From Asaia lannensis NBRC 102526 (GTDB lineage: Bacteria; Pseudomonadota; Alphaproteobacteria; Acetobacterales; Acetobacteraceae), in NCBI RefSeq assembly GCF_024054035.1, contig NZ_JAMXQU010000007.1, positions 89,089 through 153,088 on the forward strand: a stretch of DNA of 64,000 nt. The letters run 5' to 3'. A program made the position numbers and the translations under genes. A model generated the notes under the pieces. It did not search any database and was not told where the DNA came from. It was given only the letters and a program-made list of their open reading frames with translations. This document shows, one piece after another, positions 53,558 to 62,341 of the stretch. Every line of letters starts with the position of its first letter. Within the stretch, counting starts at the first letter, position 1.

Positions 53558-54660
53558 TTCTCTTCCATCTTCACAATCCATGCCCCTCCAAGGAGGAATG
53601 CCAGGGCGGGAGGCGCCGTGACGGCAATTAACGCAGGCAACGTTCCTGCATTGCCAAGAGCCTGTATCAGGCCTTGAAGCACTATGAAACCAAAACCGGC
53701 AGCAAGAGCCGCGATGGGGAGCAGACTGCGCGTGCCCGTGCGTGGCGGAATATAGATCACCGGCATGGCAAGTAAAAGCATGGCGCATAGCGAGACCGGC
53801 AGCATGAGAGGCGCGAAAAGTGCCATGCGATAGGTGGCTTTGGGCAGACTGGATGCCCCGCCCCGATGGAGGATCATCCAGAGCGACCAGCCAGAGAGCA
53901 CGGGATAGCTTTGCGAAAGCTGGATAAGCGTATCGGGTGTGACATCTGCAGGAAGAAGGGCCACATCGTGGCGGTGCTCGATATCGACACGGTTGCTTCT
54001 GAGCGTCAGGCTTCTGACATCTGTGGCGTGCCACCCGGTCGAGCGATCGTAGACAGCCTGCGGTGCCGTATCGGCGGCGACAAGGTCGCCCCCGCGTGCC
54101 CGGTGATAGACCGCGACTTTCTGAACACTGCGCCCGCCCTCAGAGAAACTGTCGATGTGGATGACGTTGCCCGAGGCATGAAACCAGAACCCGTGACCGG
54201 AGCCCGCGGCTTTCGGGTCTGTAAGGTTCCACCATTTGGCAAGGGCGAGTTCGGTGCGCGGTGCAACGACTTCCTGCGTGATAATTCCCGCAGCGCTGAT
54301 GATGCCGATGGATGGAAGCAGAAAAACCAGCAATCGTCCGGTCGATAATCCGGCCGCACGCAGACTGGCCATCTCGCTGGCCAGTGTCATTTGCATCAGC
54401 ATGAACAACGCGCCGATCAGCGTGCTGAGCGGGAGGGTCTGCACGGTCAGGGTCGGCATGCGCAACAATGCATAGCGCACGAGACCCATCGCGCCGAGAT
54501 GACGCTCCAGAATGGGCGTGGTCATCTCGAGCAAGCCGAGGATTTCCATCATTGAAACGAGGATGCCACCGCAGATCAGCGTTCGGCCGATCATGCTGCG
54601 CGTAAAATAACGCAGGAGAACCGAGTGCGAGGCGCCCACTGGCGCATTGGAGCGGGTCAT
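53554..54660 (-). CDS. lptG: LptF/LptG family permease (LptG-like)
   Basis: A 368-residue permease with three helices before (about 20-115) and three after (about 270-360) a periplasmic beta-jellyroll domain, the LptG layout. Recognisable blocks are MMEILGLLEMTTPILE, LPLSTLIGALFMLMQMTLASEMASLRAAGLS (coupling helix region) and ALAAGFGFIVLQGLIQALGNAG. ATG at 54660 overlaps the lptF stop as ATGA. LptFG with the LptB ATPase extract LPS; this copy is translationally coupled to a sphingolipid-type hydroxylase, so its cargo could differ. Confidence 0.9.
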   Translation of the reverse strand: MTRSNAPVGASHSVLLRYFTRSMIGRTLICGGILVSMMEILGLLEMTTPILERHLGAMGLVRYALLRMPTLTVQTLPLSTLIGALFMLMQMTLASEMASLRAAGLSTGRLLVFLLPSIGIISAAGIITQEVVAPRTELALAKWWNLTDPKAAGSGHGFWFHASGNVIHIDSFSEGGRSVQKVAVYHRARGGDLVAADTAPQAVYDRSTGWHATDVRSLTLRSNRVDIEHRHDVALLPADVTPDTLIQLSQSYPVLSGWSLWMILHRGGASSLPKATYRMALFAPLMLPVSLCAMLLLAMPVIYIPPRTGTRSLLPIAALAAGFGFIVLQGLIQALGNAGTLPALIAVTAPPALAFLLGGAWIVKMEEK

Positions 54661-55847
54661 GACGTGCGGGTTGCCTTCACCAGCGGTATGGCCTGACGTC
54701 GTCTCCACGATCCGCGCGAACGACGGAAGATCGAGGCGAGGCAGATCGTGCAGAAGACGATCTCGGGGAGCCATATCGCGTAAAAGCCGCGCATTTTTCC
54801 AGTGGTGATCAGCCCGTGTCCGAACTGGAGCGTGTGATCGAACCCGACCAGAACGATTGCCAGCGCAATCAGGCCGATAATCGGTCGACGTCTCTTGGCG
54901 CCAATGGCCAGCGCAACGGCGAGAGGCGGAATGAACGGTATGGCGAGTGCGCGCGCGAGGCGGAAATCCAGCTCGGCACGCAGGCTCGAACGTGTGATTC
55001 CGCCATCCCCGGCTGGATTATCGGACTGATGCGAGGCTTCGAGCCGGGTGGCCAGTTCGACCAGGGTCAGCTCGCGCTCGTCTATGCCGCGTGAGCGGAA
55101 AACCGCCGTATCATGGCCCTGATCGAACACTTTCATGCTGTGATCGAAGCGTGTCTGCGTCGCCTTGTTGGTATCGTTGCGCGGGTCGTAGACGATCAGC
55201 CCGTCCCACAGATCGAGCCGCGTCTGTTTGAGCGAGGGAACGGCAGTCACCAGACCGCGATGGGCAGTGATGATGCGCACGGCACCGTTAGGCTCGCGCT
55301 GACGTATGAAGACTTCGTGCAGGACGGTCCCGTTGCGCGATACACGATCGGCGGTGAGCATGGAGTCATCGGAGGTCGTGGCGAACATGCCCGCCTGAAG
55401 ATGCGGCGCCCAGCCAGAATGGGCAGCATAGTAAAAACCGGAGCGGAAATCGTAACGCGCAACAGGCTGGATATAACCATAAAGCAGAATGCTGCCGAAC
55501 CCGACGGCAACTCCGGTCCACATATAAGGGCGTGCGATACGCAGCAGGGACACGCCACTCGCCATCAGCGCGTCGATCTCGTTGTTGTCGCTCATGCGGC
55601 GGATGATCAGAAAGACGCTTACGCAGAGCGCCGCCGGCAGAGCAAGACCAAGATAATGGGGCAGAAGATCGGTCAGAAGCGCCACGAAGGTCGCAAGAGA
55701 GCTGCCCTCAGCGGCCAGATCGTCGAACAGAACGAGAAGGCGCTCTAGCAGAAGCGCCGCCAGCACGGCAGCCAGCGACACGACGAATGGCGGAATGAGC
55801 TGGGCCAGCAGATAGCGGTCTAGCGTCGGGAAATGAGGCAGGCGCAT
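54657..55847 (-). CDS. lptF: LptF/LptG family permease (LptF-like)
   Basis: A 396-residue permease with LPHFPTLDRYLLAQLIPPFVVSLAAVLAALLLERLLVLFDDLA at the N-terminus, the typical LptF start, followed by RRMSDNNEIDALMASGVSLLRIARP (coupling helix), a periplasmic jellyroll (about 125-265) and three C-terminal helices. ATG at 55847 overlaps the phosphoesterase stop as TGATG. The usual alphaproteobacterial neighbours lptD, surA, pdxA and rsmA are absent here, so either these genes have moved or this is an additional pair. Confidence 0.9.
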   Translation of the reverse strand: MRLPHFPTLDRYLLAQLIPPFVVSLAAVLAALLLERLLVLFDDLAAEGSSLATFVALLTDLLPHYLGLALPAALCVSVFLIIRRMSDNNEIDALMASGVSLLRIARPYMWTGVAVGFGSILLYGYIQPVARYDFRSGFYYAAHSGWAPHLQAGMFATTSDDSMLTADRVSRNGTVLHEVFIRQREPNGAVRIITAHRGLVTAVPSLKQTRLDLWDGLIVYDPRNDTNKATQTRFDHSMKVFDQGHDTAVFRSRGIDERELTLVELATRLEASHQSDNPAGDGGITRSSLRAELDFRLARALAIPFIPPLAVALAIGAKRRRPIIGLIALAIVLVGFDHTLQFGHGLITTGKMRGFYAIWLPEIVFCTICLASIFRRSRGSWRRRQAIPLVKATRTS

Positions 55848-56761
55848 CAGGATTGACGGCTCCGCTCCGACCAGCGCTTGTGTCGGCTCGTCCGCCAGCC
55901 GGTTTCTAGCGTGTATTGCCTTGTCTGGAGGTCGATTTCGCAACATCCTTCATGCTGGACGATGGCAATACGGTTCCAGCCGCTTTGACGCCAGGGGCGC
56001 GAAGACTGCAGCGAGGCAGACGGTACACCAATTAGGGGAATGGCCGTGCCGGGCACCGTCGACAACGTGGCGTTGTGGGAATGACCGTGCAAGACGAGCG
56101 AGGCGCCATGGCGCGCTATGACAGCCGCCACATTACGATGATCGAGCAGCGATTTGCGCCACGGGACCAGGCCGGCACGGGGCGGATGATGGATCATGAT
56201 CACGCGGCACATGTCGCGCGTCTCCTCCAGAATAGCCGCCAGACGCTCGGTCTGCTCACGCCCGATGCGCCCGCAGGCCATGAACGGGGGCGTTGCAATC
56301 GCACTGTTCAGTCCGATGATCGCGATATCGTCGCGCTTGTGACAATAGGGAAAACCGTCTTCCTGCGTGTCTTCCATCCAGCGCGACCATGTCTCGCCAT
56401 GTCCGGACCAGGGCCGGCCAACCATGGCGTCGTGATTGCCGGGGACAACGAGGCACGGCGTTTCCATCGAGTCGAGCCAATGCGCGGCATTCAGGAACTC
56501 GCCGGAGAGGCCGAAATTCGTCATATCGCCGGTGTTGAGCACCAGATCGGGATGGGCCGCATCGATATCTGCGCGCACGGCATCGGAGAGCGCCGGCAGA
56601 TGATGATGCACGCGGTTGCGCGTCCATGAAGCCAGGCTGAGAGCGCGTTTATTTGCAAAATGTTGCCAGCCGGGCAGGGGAGATGGAGGGGGAAGGTGCA
56701 CGTCCGACAGATGCGCCAGAACGACCGGGGAAACTGCCGGGGGAACGTTCAACACGGTCAT
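55847..56761 (-). CDS. Calcineurin-like metallophosphoesterase
   Basis: A 304-residue binuclear metal phosphoesterase. Motifs in order: LAHLSDVHLPPP (Asp20, His22), LVLNTGDMTNFG, VVPGNHDAM, VIMIHHPPR and LHGHSHNATL, a complete set. No signal peptide or membrane anchor. It is the first gene of the six-gene operon that includes lptF, lptG and the hydroxylase. Substrate unknown; a nucleotide-diphosphate lipid or UDP-diacylglucosamine-type hydrolysis are both possible. Confidence 0.88.
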   Translation of the reverse strand: MTVLNVPPAVSPVVLAHLSDVHLPPPSPLPGWQHFANKRALSLASWTRNRVHHHLPALSDAVRADIDAAHPDLVLNTGDMTNFGLSGEFLNAAHWLDSMETPCLVVPGNHDAMVGRPWSGHGETWSRWMEDTQEDGFPYCHKRDDIAIIGLNSAIATPPFMACGRIGREQTERLAAILEETRDMCRVIMIHHPPRAGLVPWRKSLLDHRNVAAVIARHGASLVLHGHSHNATLSTVPGTAIPLIGVPSASLQSSRPWRQSGWNRIAIVQHEGCCEIDLQTRQYTLETGWRTSRHKRWSERSRQS

Positions 56762-56850
56762 CTGCCTCTCTCTTCCTCCCCGTCGGTCACAGGCCAAACG
56801 TGGCAAATTCCAAAAATGACCAATCGGTTTCTGGTCCCGCTGCCTAAGTC

Positions 56851-57888
56851 ATGCTATGGCGCCGCGCAAGCCGGATGCCCGGTGTTCTGCCGGGCAAGAG
56901 GGATGACCGTAACATAAATGATACTGCCGTGCGCCTAGCCCTGATCCATAACCCGCGTAGCCGGAAGAACAGGCGAGACGGCAGCAAATTCGCCCAACAG
57001 GCCCAGAAACTCCTCGGAGACGGCTTTCTGGTTCCGGCCTCCCATGATGAGATGACGGATATGGTGGCGGATCTTGCCCGGCGCAATGTCCGACTGATTG
57101 CCATCAATGGCGGTGATGGTACCGTCAGCGATGTCATGACCGCAATCATGCGGGTCTATCCTGAAGACAATCTGCCCGAACTCGCCATTTTTCCGTCGGG
57201 TAATACCAACCTGATTGCGCGCGATATCGGCTTTTCGCGTCGTGGTATCCAGGCATTGCATCATCTGCGCGACCATCTCGATGGTCTGCCACGGGTCCGA
57301 CGCCGCCCGCTCAGGGTCTCATGGCCGGATGACGAGTACGCGCCGCGTCTCGGCATGTTCCAGGGCAGTTCAGGCTATGCACGGGCTATTGCCATCGCAC
57401 ATTCACCGCATGTGCTGCGTTATGCACCGCATAACCTTGCCGTGGCAGTGACGCTGGTCGGTGCCTTTGGAAGCCTGCTGTGGCGCAGGCACCGAGAGAC
57501 CTGGCTACAGGGCGATCGTCTTACGCTCGAGGGCGATGGCGCGGTTCTGGCTGACGGGCATAGCTTTCTGTTCCTCTCGACAGCGCTCCAGAAACTCAAT
57601 CTCGGGATATGGCCCTTCTGGAATGCCGATCCGGCCAAGGCGGGCGGATTGCACTTTCTCAATGTTTCGGATCATCCGGGGAAGCTGCTACAGGCGACTT
57701 GGGCGTTGCTGCGCGGTCGTGCGCCGTCCTGGCTTCGTCAGAGCGCCGATTACACAAGCGGCCGGGCTCAGAGCATGGTGCTGACCTGCGACAGTGATTT
57801 CGTAATCGATGGCGAGCGTTTCCCGTCCGGTAGGGATCATCGCATCTATCTTCGCGAGGGGCCGCAATTCGGTTTCGTGCATGACTGA
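56851..57888 (+). CDS. Diacylglycerol kinase-family lipid kinase (possible ceramide kinase)
   Basis: A 345-residue protein with the DAGK catalytic domain: ALIHNPRSRKNRR (about 30-42), the nucleotide motif INGGDGTVSDVM (GGDGT 87-91) and FPSGNTNLIARDIG. The C-terminal beta-sandwich region has DFVIDGERFPSG, corresponding to the conserved D-G-E. The N-terminal 26 residues before VRLALIHNP are not homologous; a GTG at 56929 may be the real start. It is coupled to a TAM41-like gene and opposite sphingolipid genes, so ceramide or sphingoid base is a plausible acceptor, as for the bacterial ceramide kinase known in Caulobacter; diacylglycerol remains possible. Confidence 0.85.
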   Translation: MLWRRASRMPGVLPGKRDDRNINDTAVRLALIHNPRSRKNRRDGSKFAQQAQKLLGDGFLVPASHDEMTDMVADLARRNVRLIAINGGDGTVSDVMTAIMRVYPEDNLPELAIFPSGNTNLIARDIGFSRRGIQALHHLRDHLDGLPRVRRRPLRVSWPDDEYAPRLGMFQGSSGYARAIAIAHSPHVLRYAPHNLAVAVTLVGAFGSLLWRRHRETWLQGDRLTLEGDGAVLADGHSFLFLSTALQKLNLGIWPFWNADPAKAGGLHFLNVSDHPGKLLQATWALLRGRAPSWLRQSADYTSGRAQSMVLTCDSDFVIDGERFPSGRDHRIYLREGPQFGFVHD

Positions 57889-58849
57889 GCCAGATTACAG
57901 GACTGAACCCGAATCTATCGAAGCGATCGACAAGGTCCTGATTGCAGATCTGACCACGCCGGTCGATCCCCGGTTGCACGACCTAGTGAGACATATACTG
58001 GGGTCGACCCGTCCTCTGGCTGTTCTTTTCTACGGATCGGGGCTGCGCAAGTTCGATGGGGAAGGGCTTTTCGATTTCTACATCGTTCTCGACAGACTGA
58101 GCGACTGGCCTGCAGGTGTGCTTGCCCGGCTCGGCAATCATTTTCTGCCGCCCAATGTCTTCTATGCCGAACATCGTATCGACGGGCAGGTTCTCCGCGC
58201 CAAAGTCGCGCTGATCACGCTGTCCCAGTTCCGGGCGGCATCGTCACCACGCTCGACCGATACGACGCTCTGGGCACGTTTCTGCCAGCCTGTCCGTCTG
58301 GTCTGGGTGCGCGATAGCGCGGCGGCAGATGCCGTTCTCGACGTGGTTCGTCAATGCGTCATCACGGCCGCAGGCTGGGCGGCTCGTCTGGGAGAAGGGG
58401 CACGCCCTGCCACTGCTTGGTGGCTTCTGCTTTTCGGCAAAACCTACAGAGCCGAATTACGTGTCGAGGGTTCGTCGCGTGGATCCTCGCTTATCGATGG
58501 GCAGGAAGCACGTTATGCGCAGCTTCTACGCCCGGCCTGGCAGATTGCCCGCATTCGATACGCACAAACCGGAGAGGATCTGTCGCCCGGCCTGACACTG
58601 GCGCAGCGCATGCGCGCGCAGAGGCGCTGGGCGCATATGGCTCAGCGTGGGCGTTGGCGCAATATTGCCCGTCTGATCAAGGCCGCGTTTACATTCCGTG
58701 ATGGCGCAGCCTATCTGGCATGGAAGATAGAGCGCCATACCGGGTTCCGGCTTGCTCTCTCACCGTTCGAGGCGCGTCACCCGCTGATCTGCCTGCCTCG
58801 TCTGCTCTGGCGCGCGCGCAGGATCATGCTCAGCGGCATGCGCGGATAA
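57881..58849 (+). CDS. TAM41-like CTP:phosphatidate cytidylyltransferase family protein
   Basis: A 322-residue soluble protein. The nucleotidyltransferase-like start FYGSGLRKFDGEGLFDFYIVLD (GSG at 52-54, acidic residues 65 and 71), the block NVFYAEHRIDGQVLRAKVALITLSQF, TLWARFCQPVRLVWV and GKTYRAELRVEG follow the pattern of TAM41, the peripheral enzyme that makes CDP-diacylglycerol in mitochondria. The assignment is by pattern and not certain. ATG at 57881 overlaps the kinase stop. Kinase followed by cytidylyltransferase suggests conversion of a phosphorylated lipid to a CDP-activated form, perhaps CDP-ceramide. A bidirectional terminator follows. Confidence 0.7.
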   Translation: MTEPDYRTEPESIEAIDKVLIADLTTPVDPRLHDLVRHILGSTRPLAVLFYGSGLRKFDGEGLFDFYIVLDRLSDWPAGVLARLGNHFLPPNVFYAEHRIDGQVLRAKVALITLSQFRAASSPRSTDTTLWARFCQPVRLVWVRDSAAADAVLDVVRQCVITAAGWAARLGEGARPATAWWLLLFGKTYRAELRVEGSSRGSSLIDGQEARYAQLLRPAWQIARIRYAQTGEDLSPGLTLAQRMRAQRRWAHMAQRGRWRNIARLIKAAFTFRDGAAYLAWKIERHTGFRLALSPFEARHPLICLPRLLWRARRIMLSGMRG

Positions 58850-58865
58850 GGAATATCAGCGCACG

Positions 58866-58896
58866 AAAAAAAGGCCGGTCACACCGGCCTTTTTTT
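58866..58896. terminator. Bidirectional intrinsic terminator
   Basis: A 14-bp perfect stem AAAAAAAGGCCGGT / ACCGGCCTTTTTTT with a three-base loop between the convergent TAM41-like and serine palmitoyltransferase genes. A and T runs on both sides let it work in either direction. Confidence 0.93.
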
Positions 58897-58903
58897 GTGA
58901 CGT

Positions 58904-60097
58904 TCAGCCCAGGATGTCGCTTTTGGCCTGAGCGAAAGCAGCAAGCGCTTTGTCGATTTCCTGCGCGTTATGCACCGCCATGACCGAACAGCGCAGAAGC
59001 GGGTGTTCGTCGGGTGTGGCGGGCGGCAGGGAGAGATTGACGTACACGCCGAGGTCCAGAAGACGATTCCAGAAGGCGAGGGCCTGCTCGACTGTCTCCA
59101 GCGTTACAGCGACCACCGGACTCACATGCGGGCTGGTCTTCAGGCCCAGCGCATGGAGGCCGCGATTGAGCTGCTCGGCATTGGCATAAAGCTGCTTGCG
59201 CAGCTCGGGGCGTGCCTGCATTTCGTCCAGTGCTGCCAGTGTCGAGGCAATGATTTCGGGCGGCAGGGACGCGGTGAACATGTAAGGGCGCGAGCAAAGA
59301 CGAATCAGCTCAAGCCCGTCGAGATTCGATACGCAATAACCACCGACCGTGCCGAGGCTCTTGGAGAACGTACCGACCACGAAGTCGACATCGTCTTCAC
59401 ACCCATCGCGTTCGGCAACGCCGCGTCCGTTCTCACCGAGCACACCGAAGGAATGGGCTTCATCCGCCAGAAGATAGGCCCCGTGCTTTTTCTTGACCTC
59501 GGCAAACTCACGCATCGGCGCGACATTGCCCGTCATCGAATAGATGCCTTCGACCACGATCAGCTTGGCGCCCTTGTGATCCTTCAGGCGCGACAGGCGC
59601 TTGTCGAGATCGGCGGGGTCGTTATGGCGGAAACGGATCACCTGTGCATAGCCGAGGCGGCTTGCATCATAGATGCTGGCATGACTGTCCGCATCGAGGA
59701 GAAGGATATCGTCCTTGCCAGCCAGTGCTGAGATTGCCCCGAGATTAGCCTGATAACCTGTCGAGAAAATCATGCAGTGACGACGACGGAACACTTCTGC
59801 CAGGCGGGCTTCAAGCTGGCGATGCAGCGCGTAAGTGCCGTTGGCGATGCGCGAGCCTGTCGTACCGACACCTTCACGACGCACGGTTTCGATCGCCGCA
59901 TCGGCCGCAGCCTTCGACTGGCTCAGGCCAAGATAGTTATTGGTGCCGAAAAGAAGCGTTTCACGCCCCTCGATCACGCCGACCGTGGCTGAAACGGGGT
60001 GATCGATCACCACACCGAACGGGTTGCGCGGCGAATGCGCCGTCAGTCCCGCAGCGGCAGCTTTAAGCCCCGCATATTTGGCGAAAATATCGCTCAC
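58904..60097 (-). CDS. spt: Serine palmitoyltransferase
   Basis: PLP enzyme of the alpha-oxoamine synthase family that condenses serine with an acyl thioester to give 3-ketosphinganine, the first step of sphingolipid synthesis. 397 residues. The PLP Lys is Lys246 in VGTFSKSLGTVGGYC, Asp212 in ADEAHSFGVLGENGRG binds the pyridine N, and His139 in DADSHASI stacks on PLP. Aminoketobutyrate ligase and ALA synthase share this fold; the call rests on the adjacent dedicated ACP and acyl-AMP ligase. GTG at 60097 overlaps the ACP stop as GTGA, preferred to a frame from 60133. Confidence 0.88.
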   Translation of the reverse strand: MSDIFAKYAGLKAAAAGLTAHSPRNPFGVVIDHPVSATVGVIEGRETLLFGTNNYLGLSQSKAAADAAIETVRREGVGTTGSRIANGTYALHRQLEARLAEVFRRRHCMIFSTGYQANLGAISALAGKDDILLLDADSHASIYDASRLGYAQVIRFRHNDPADLDKRLSRLKDHKGAKLIVVEGIYSMTGNVAPMREFAEVKKKHGAYLLADEAHSFGVLGENGRGVAERDGCEDDVDFVVGTFSKSLGTVGGYCVSNLDGLELIRLCSRPYMFTASLPPEIIASTLAALDEMQARPELRKQLYANAEQLNRGLHALGLKTSPHVSPVVAVTLETVEQALAFWNRLLDLGVYVNLSLPPATPDEHPLLRCSVMAVHNAQEIDKALAAFAQAKSDILG

Positions 60098-60354
60098 GAG
60101 GCGTCGCCACCCGATTTCAGACCTGCAAGACACACGGCGAGATCATGGATCGTGCGAATATCGGCAAGCTTGTCGAGCGGTACGGAAACATCGAGCTCGT
60201 CCTCGATTTCCATCACGAAGTTCATGACGGCCAGAGAGTCGAAAGCGAGATCCTCGACAATCTTGCTGTCACCATTGATGTCGCGCGGCACCTTTGGATT
60301 GGCAAGAAGCTTTTCGATGATCATGGCTGAGATGGAGTCGACCGTATCGGTCAT
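60094..60354 (-). CDS. Acyl carrier protein dedicated to serine palmitoyltransferase
   Basis: An 86-residue ACP with the phosphopantetheine Ser at residue 40 (DLAFDSLAVMNFVMEIEDELDVSV). It is clearly different from AcpP of the fab cluster. Its stop overlaps the serine palmitoyltransferase start (GTGA), so the two are made together and the ACP very likely delivers the acyl chain. The ATG at 60354 is the family start; the longer frame to 60480 is not homologous. Confidence 0.92.
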   Translation of the reverse strand: MTDTVDSISAMIIEKLLANPKVPRDINGDSKIVEDLAFDSLAVMNFVMEIEDELDVSVPLDKLADIRTIHDLAVCLAGLKSGGDAS

Positions 60355-60483
60355 GAAGCGTCTCCGAATAAGGACTTCAGGACAAAAATGCCCCGTGATG
60401 AAGCGTGTTATGCGACAGGCTCTGCCGGAAAACCAGAGGGTGGCAAACTCTCCCCTGCTTATCAGGGATAATATCCGCATGAC

Positions 60484-60517
60484 GGGACGGGCGAGACCCC
60501 AAGGCCTCGCCCGTCCC
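60484..60517 (-). terminator. Hairpin between the acyl-AMP ligase and ACP genes
   Basis: Twelve-base-pair perfect stem GGGACGGGCGAG / CTCGCCCGTCCC with a ten-base loop directly after the acyl-AMP ligase stop. No T run follows on the minus strand, so it is more likely a partial terminator or processing site; the ACP-spt pair has about 130 bp for its own promoter. Confidence 0.55.
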
Positions 60518-60520
60518 GGT

Positions 60521-62260
60521 TCAGGCTGCTGTGCTGGTTGTCACCGTTTCGAAATCGCCGGCCAGCAGCATGGCCTTGGCACGCGCGCGTGTCAGTTTTC
60601 CCGACGAGGTCTGGGGCAGAGTGTGGGGAGGAACGAGAATGACATCCACATCCACACCGTGCTGACGGCGGAACAGACCCATCGTTTCCTCACGAAGGCG
60701 GGCGCGATCTTCATCGTTCGTGGCGCGGCACTGAACCAGAGCGACCACGCGCTCACCGGCTTCTTCCTCGACGGCAAACACGGCAACATCGCGTGAACGG
60801 AGCGAGGTAATCTCGTGCTCTGCCGACCATTCGAGGTCCTGAGGCCAGATATTGCGTCCGTTGATGATGATGAGGTCCTTGGCGCGGCCTGTGATTACAA
60901 CCTGACCGTTGAGCATGTAGCCAAGGTCGCCGGTATTGAGCCAGCCCTTGTCGTCCAGCACGTCCTGCGTTTCGGCCTCGCGTCCGAAATACCCACGCAT
61001 CAGGCTGGGACCACGGACGTAGACCATGCCGACATGACGTTCTTCCTGCAATGCGCCATCAGGATCACGCACCTGAACCTCATGGTCCGGAAGTGCTGCG
61101 CCGCAGAGCACGAATGTGCGCAATGCGTGAGAGGGATCGTTCGACGCATGGGCAACGCCGTCTGTTTCGAGCGTGCGCAGGTCGATCGTATCGGTGGTGA
61201 TGCCCGTGTTCAGGGGTGCGAAGCTGATTGCAAGCGTTGCTTCTGCCATGCCGTAGCTTGCCACGAAGGCGCGACCATCGAAGCCGTATGCGCTGAAGCG
61301 TTCGGCGAATGTCTCGAGAATGTGGTGACGGATCATGTCGCCGCCGATACCGGCAATGCGCCAGCAGGACAGATCGAGATCGCCTGAAACCGGACGACGT
61401 GCGCAAAGCTCGTAACCGAAAGACGGGCTGTAGGCGATCGTCCCACGGTTGCGGCTGATCAGGTCGAGCCAGACATGAGGACGGCGCGCGAACTCGCGCG
61501 TCGGCAGAAGGTCGACCGTAAGCTGACAGGTCATTGGCGTCAGGAAGAAACCGACCAGACCCATATCGTGGTAGAGCGGCAGCCACGATACGCAGCGATC
61601 GCCCGTTTCCGTTACCTGCAAGCCATCGCGTGCAATGGCTCTGGCATTGGCCATACCCGCCGACTGAGTGACGGCAACACCCATCGGAAAGCGCGTGCTG
61701 CCCGATGAGAACTGGAGATAGGACAGATCGTCGGCGCCGATAATCGGAAGGTCTTGCCCGGAAGGCGCACGACCCAGCAGCTCTGCAGGCGAACCACCGA
61801 AGGCAAGGTCGAGACCTTCAATGATATCGGCTGTCCAGGAACCGATCAGCTCCGGAACGATCACCGCGCGCGCGCCCGCAGCGCTCACCATGCCACGCAG
61901 GGTTGCGATATAGGCTTCACGACCGCCAAAGGCGATAGGAAGGGGCAGGGGAGCCGGAACCAGACCGGCATACTGGCAGCCGAAGAAAATGCGGGCGAAA
62001 TCGCCGTCGCTTTCTGCAACGATGGCCACACGGTCGCCCACATTGAGACCGGTACCCAGAAGGCGACGTGCCGTCTCGATAGCCTGCTCACGCAGCTGGC
62101 TGTACGGGAGAGCCTCAAGAAGCTGACCACGGCCATTATATATATTGAAACCGGCCGTTCCCTGCGCCGCATAATCCAGGGCAGCGCTGAACGTCGGAAA
62201 GTCACCATGGCGGCGCTTCTGGTTCGATGCAGTAGGAACGGGCGTCAGGTTGGGCGTCAT
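60521..62260 (-). CDS. Fatty acyl-AMP ligase
   Basis: A 579-residue adenylate-forming enzyme of the FAAL type that activates a fatty acid as acyl-AMP and loads it on an ACP without CoA. Motifs: LSYLQFSSGSTRFPMGVAVTQ (phosphate loop), SWLPLYHDMGLVGFFLTPM, FVASYGMAEATLAISF, LNTGDLGYMLNGQVVITGRAKDLIIINGRNIWPQDLEW, and the C-terminal SGKLTRARAK. An added loop within the N-terminal domain, usual in FAALs, fits the length. The natural partner is the ACP 160 bp downstream, which would then feed serine palmitoyltransferase. Confidence 0.9.
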   Translation of the reverse strand: MTPNLTPVPTASNQKRRHGDFPTFSAALDYAAQGTAGFNIYNGRGQLLEALPYSQLREQAIETARRLLGTGLNVGDRVAIVAESDGDFARIFFGCQYAGLVPAPLPLPIAFGGREAYIATLRGMVSAAGARAVIVPELIGSWTADIIEGLDLAFGGSPAELLGRAPSGQDLPIIGADDLSYLQFSSGSTRFPMGVAVTQSAGMANARAIARDGLQVTETGDRCVSWLPLYHDMGLVGFFLTPMTCQLTVDLLPTREFARRPHVWLDLISRNRGTIAYSPSFGYELCARRPVSGDLDLSCWRIAGIGGDMIRHHILETFAERFSAYGFDGRAFVASYGMAEATLAISFAPLNTGITTDTIDLRTLETDGVAHASNDPSHALRTFVLCGAALPDHEVQVRDPDGALQEERHVGMVYVRGPSLMRGYFGREAETQDVLDDKGWLNTGDLGYMLNGQVVITGRAKDLIIINGRNIWPQDLEWSAEHEITSLRSRDVAVFAVEEEAGERVVALVQCRATNDEDRARLREETMGLFRRQHGVDVDVILVPPHTLPQTSSGKLTRARAKAMLLAGDFETVTTSTAA

Positions 62261-62341
62261 ATCGTTGGGTCTGCTCTGCTTTTCACTCTGTCATGGTCTC
62301 GGGGGCCGAGGCGGAACCCCGGGATGAACCATGCGTATGGG

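Noticed and set aside
58904..60097. Alternative call as 2-amino-3-ketobutyrate CoA ligase or ALA synthase
   Set aside because: The fold and PLP motifs are shared, but the overlapping dedicated ACP and nearby fatty acyl-AMP ligase favour serine palmitoyltransferase; no threonine dehydrogenase is adjacent.
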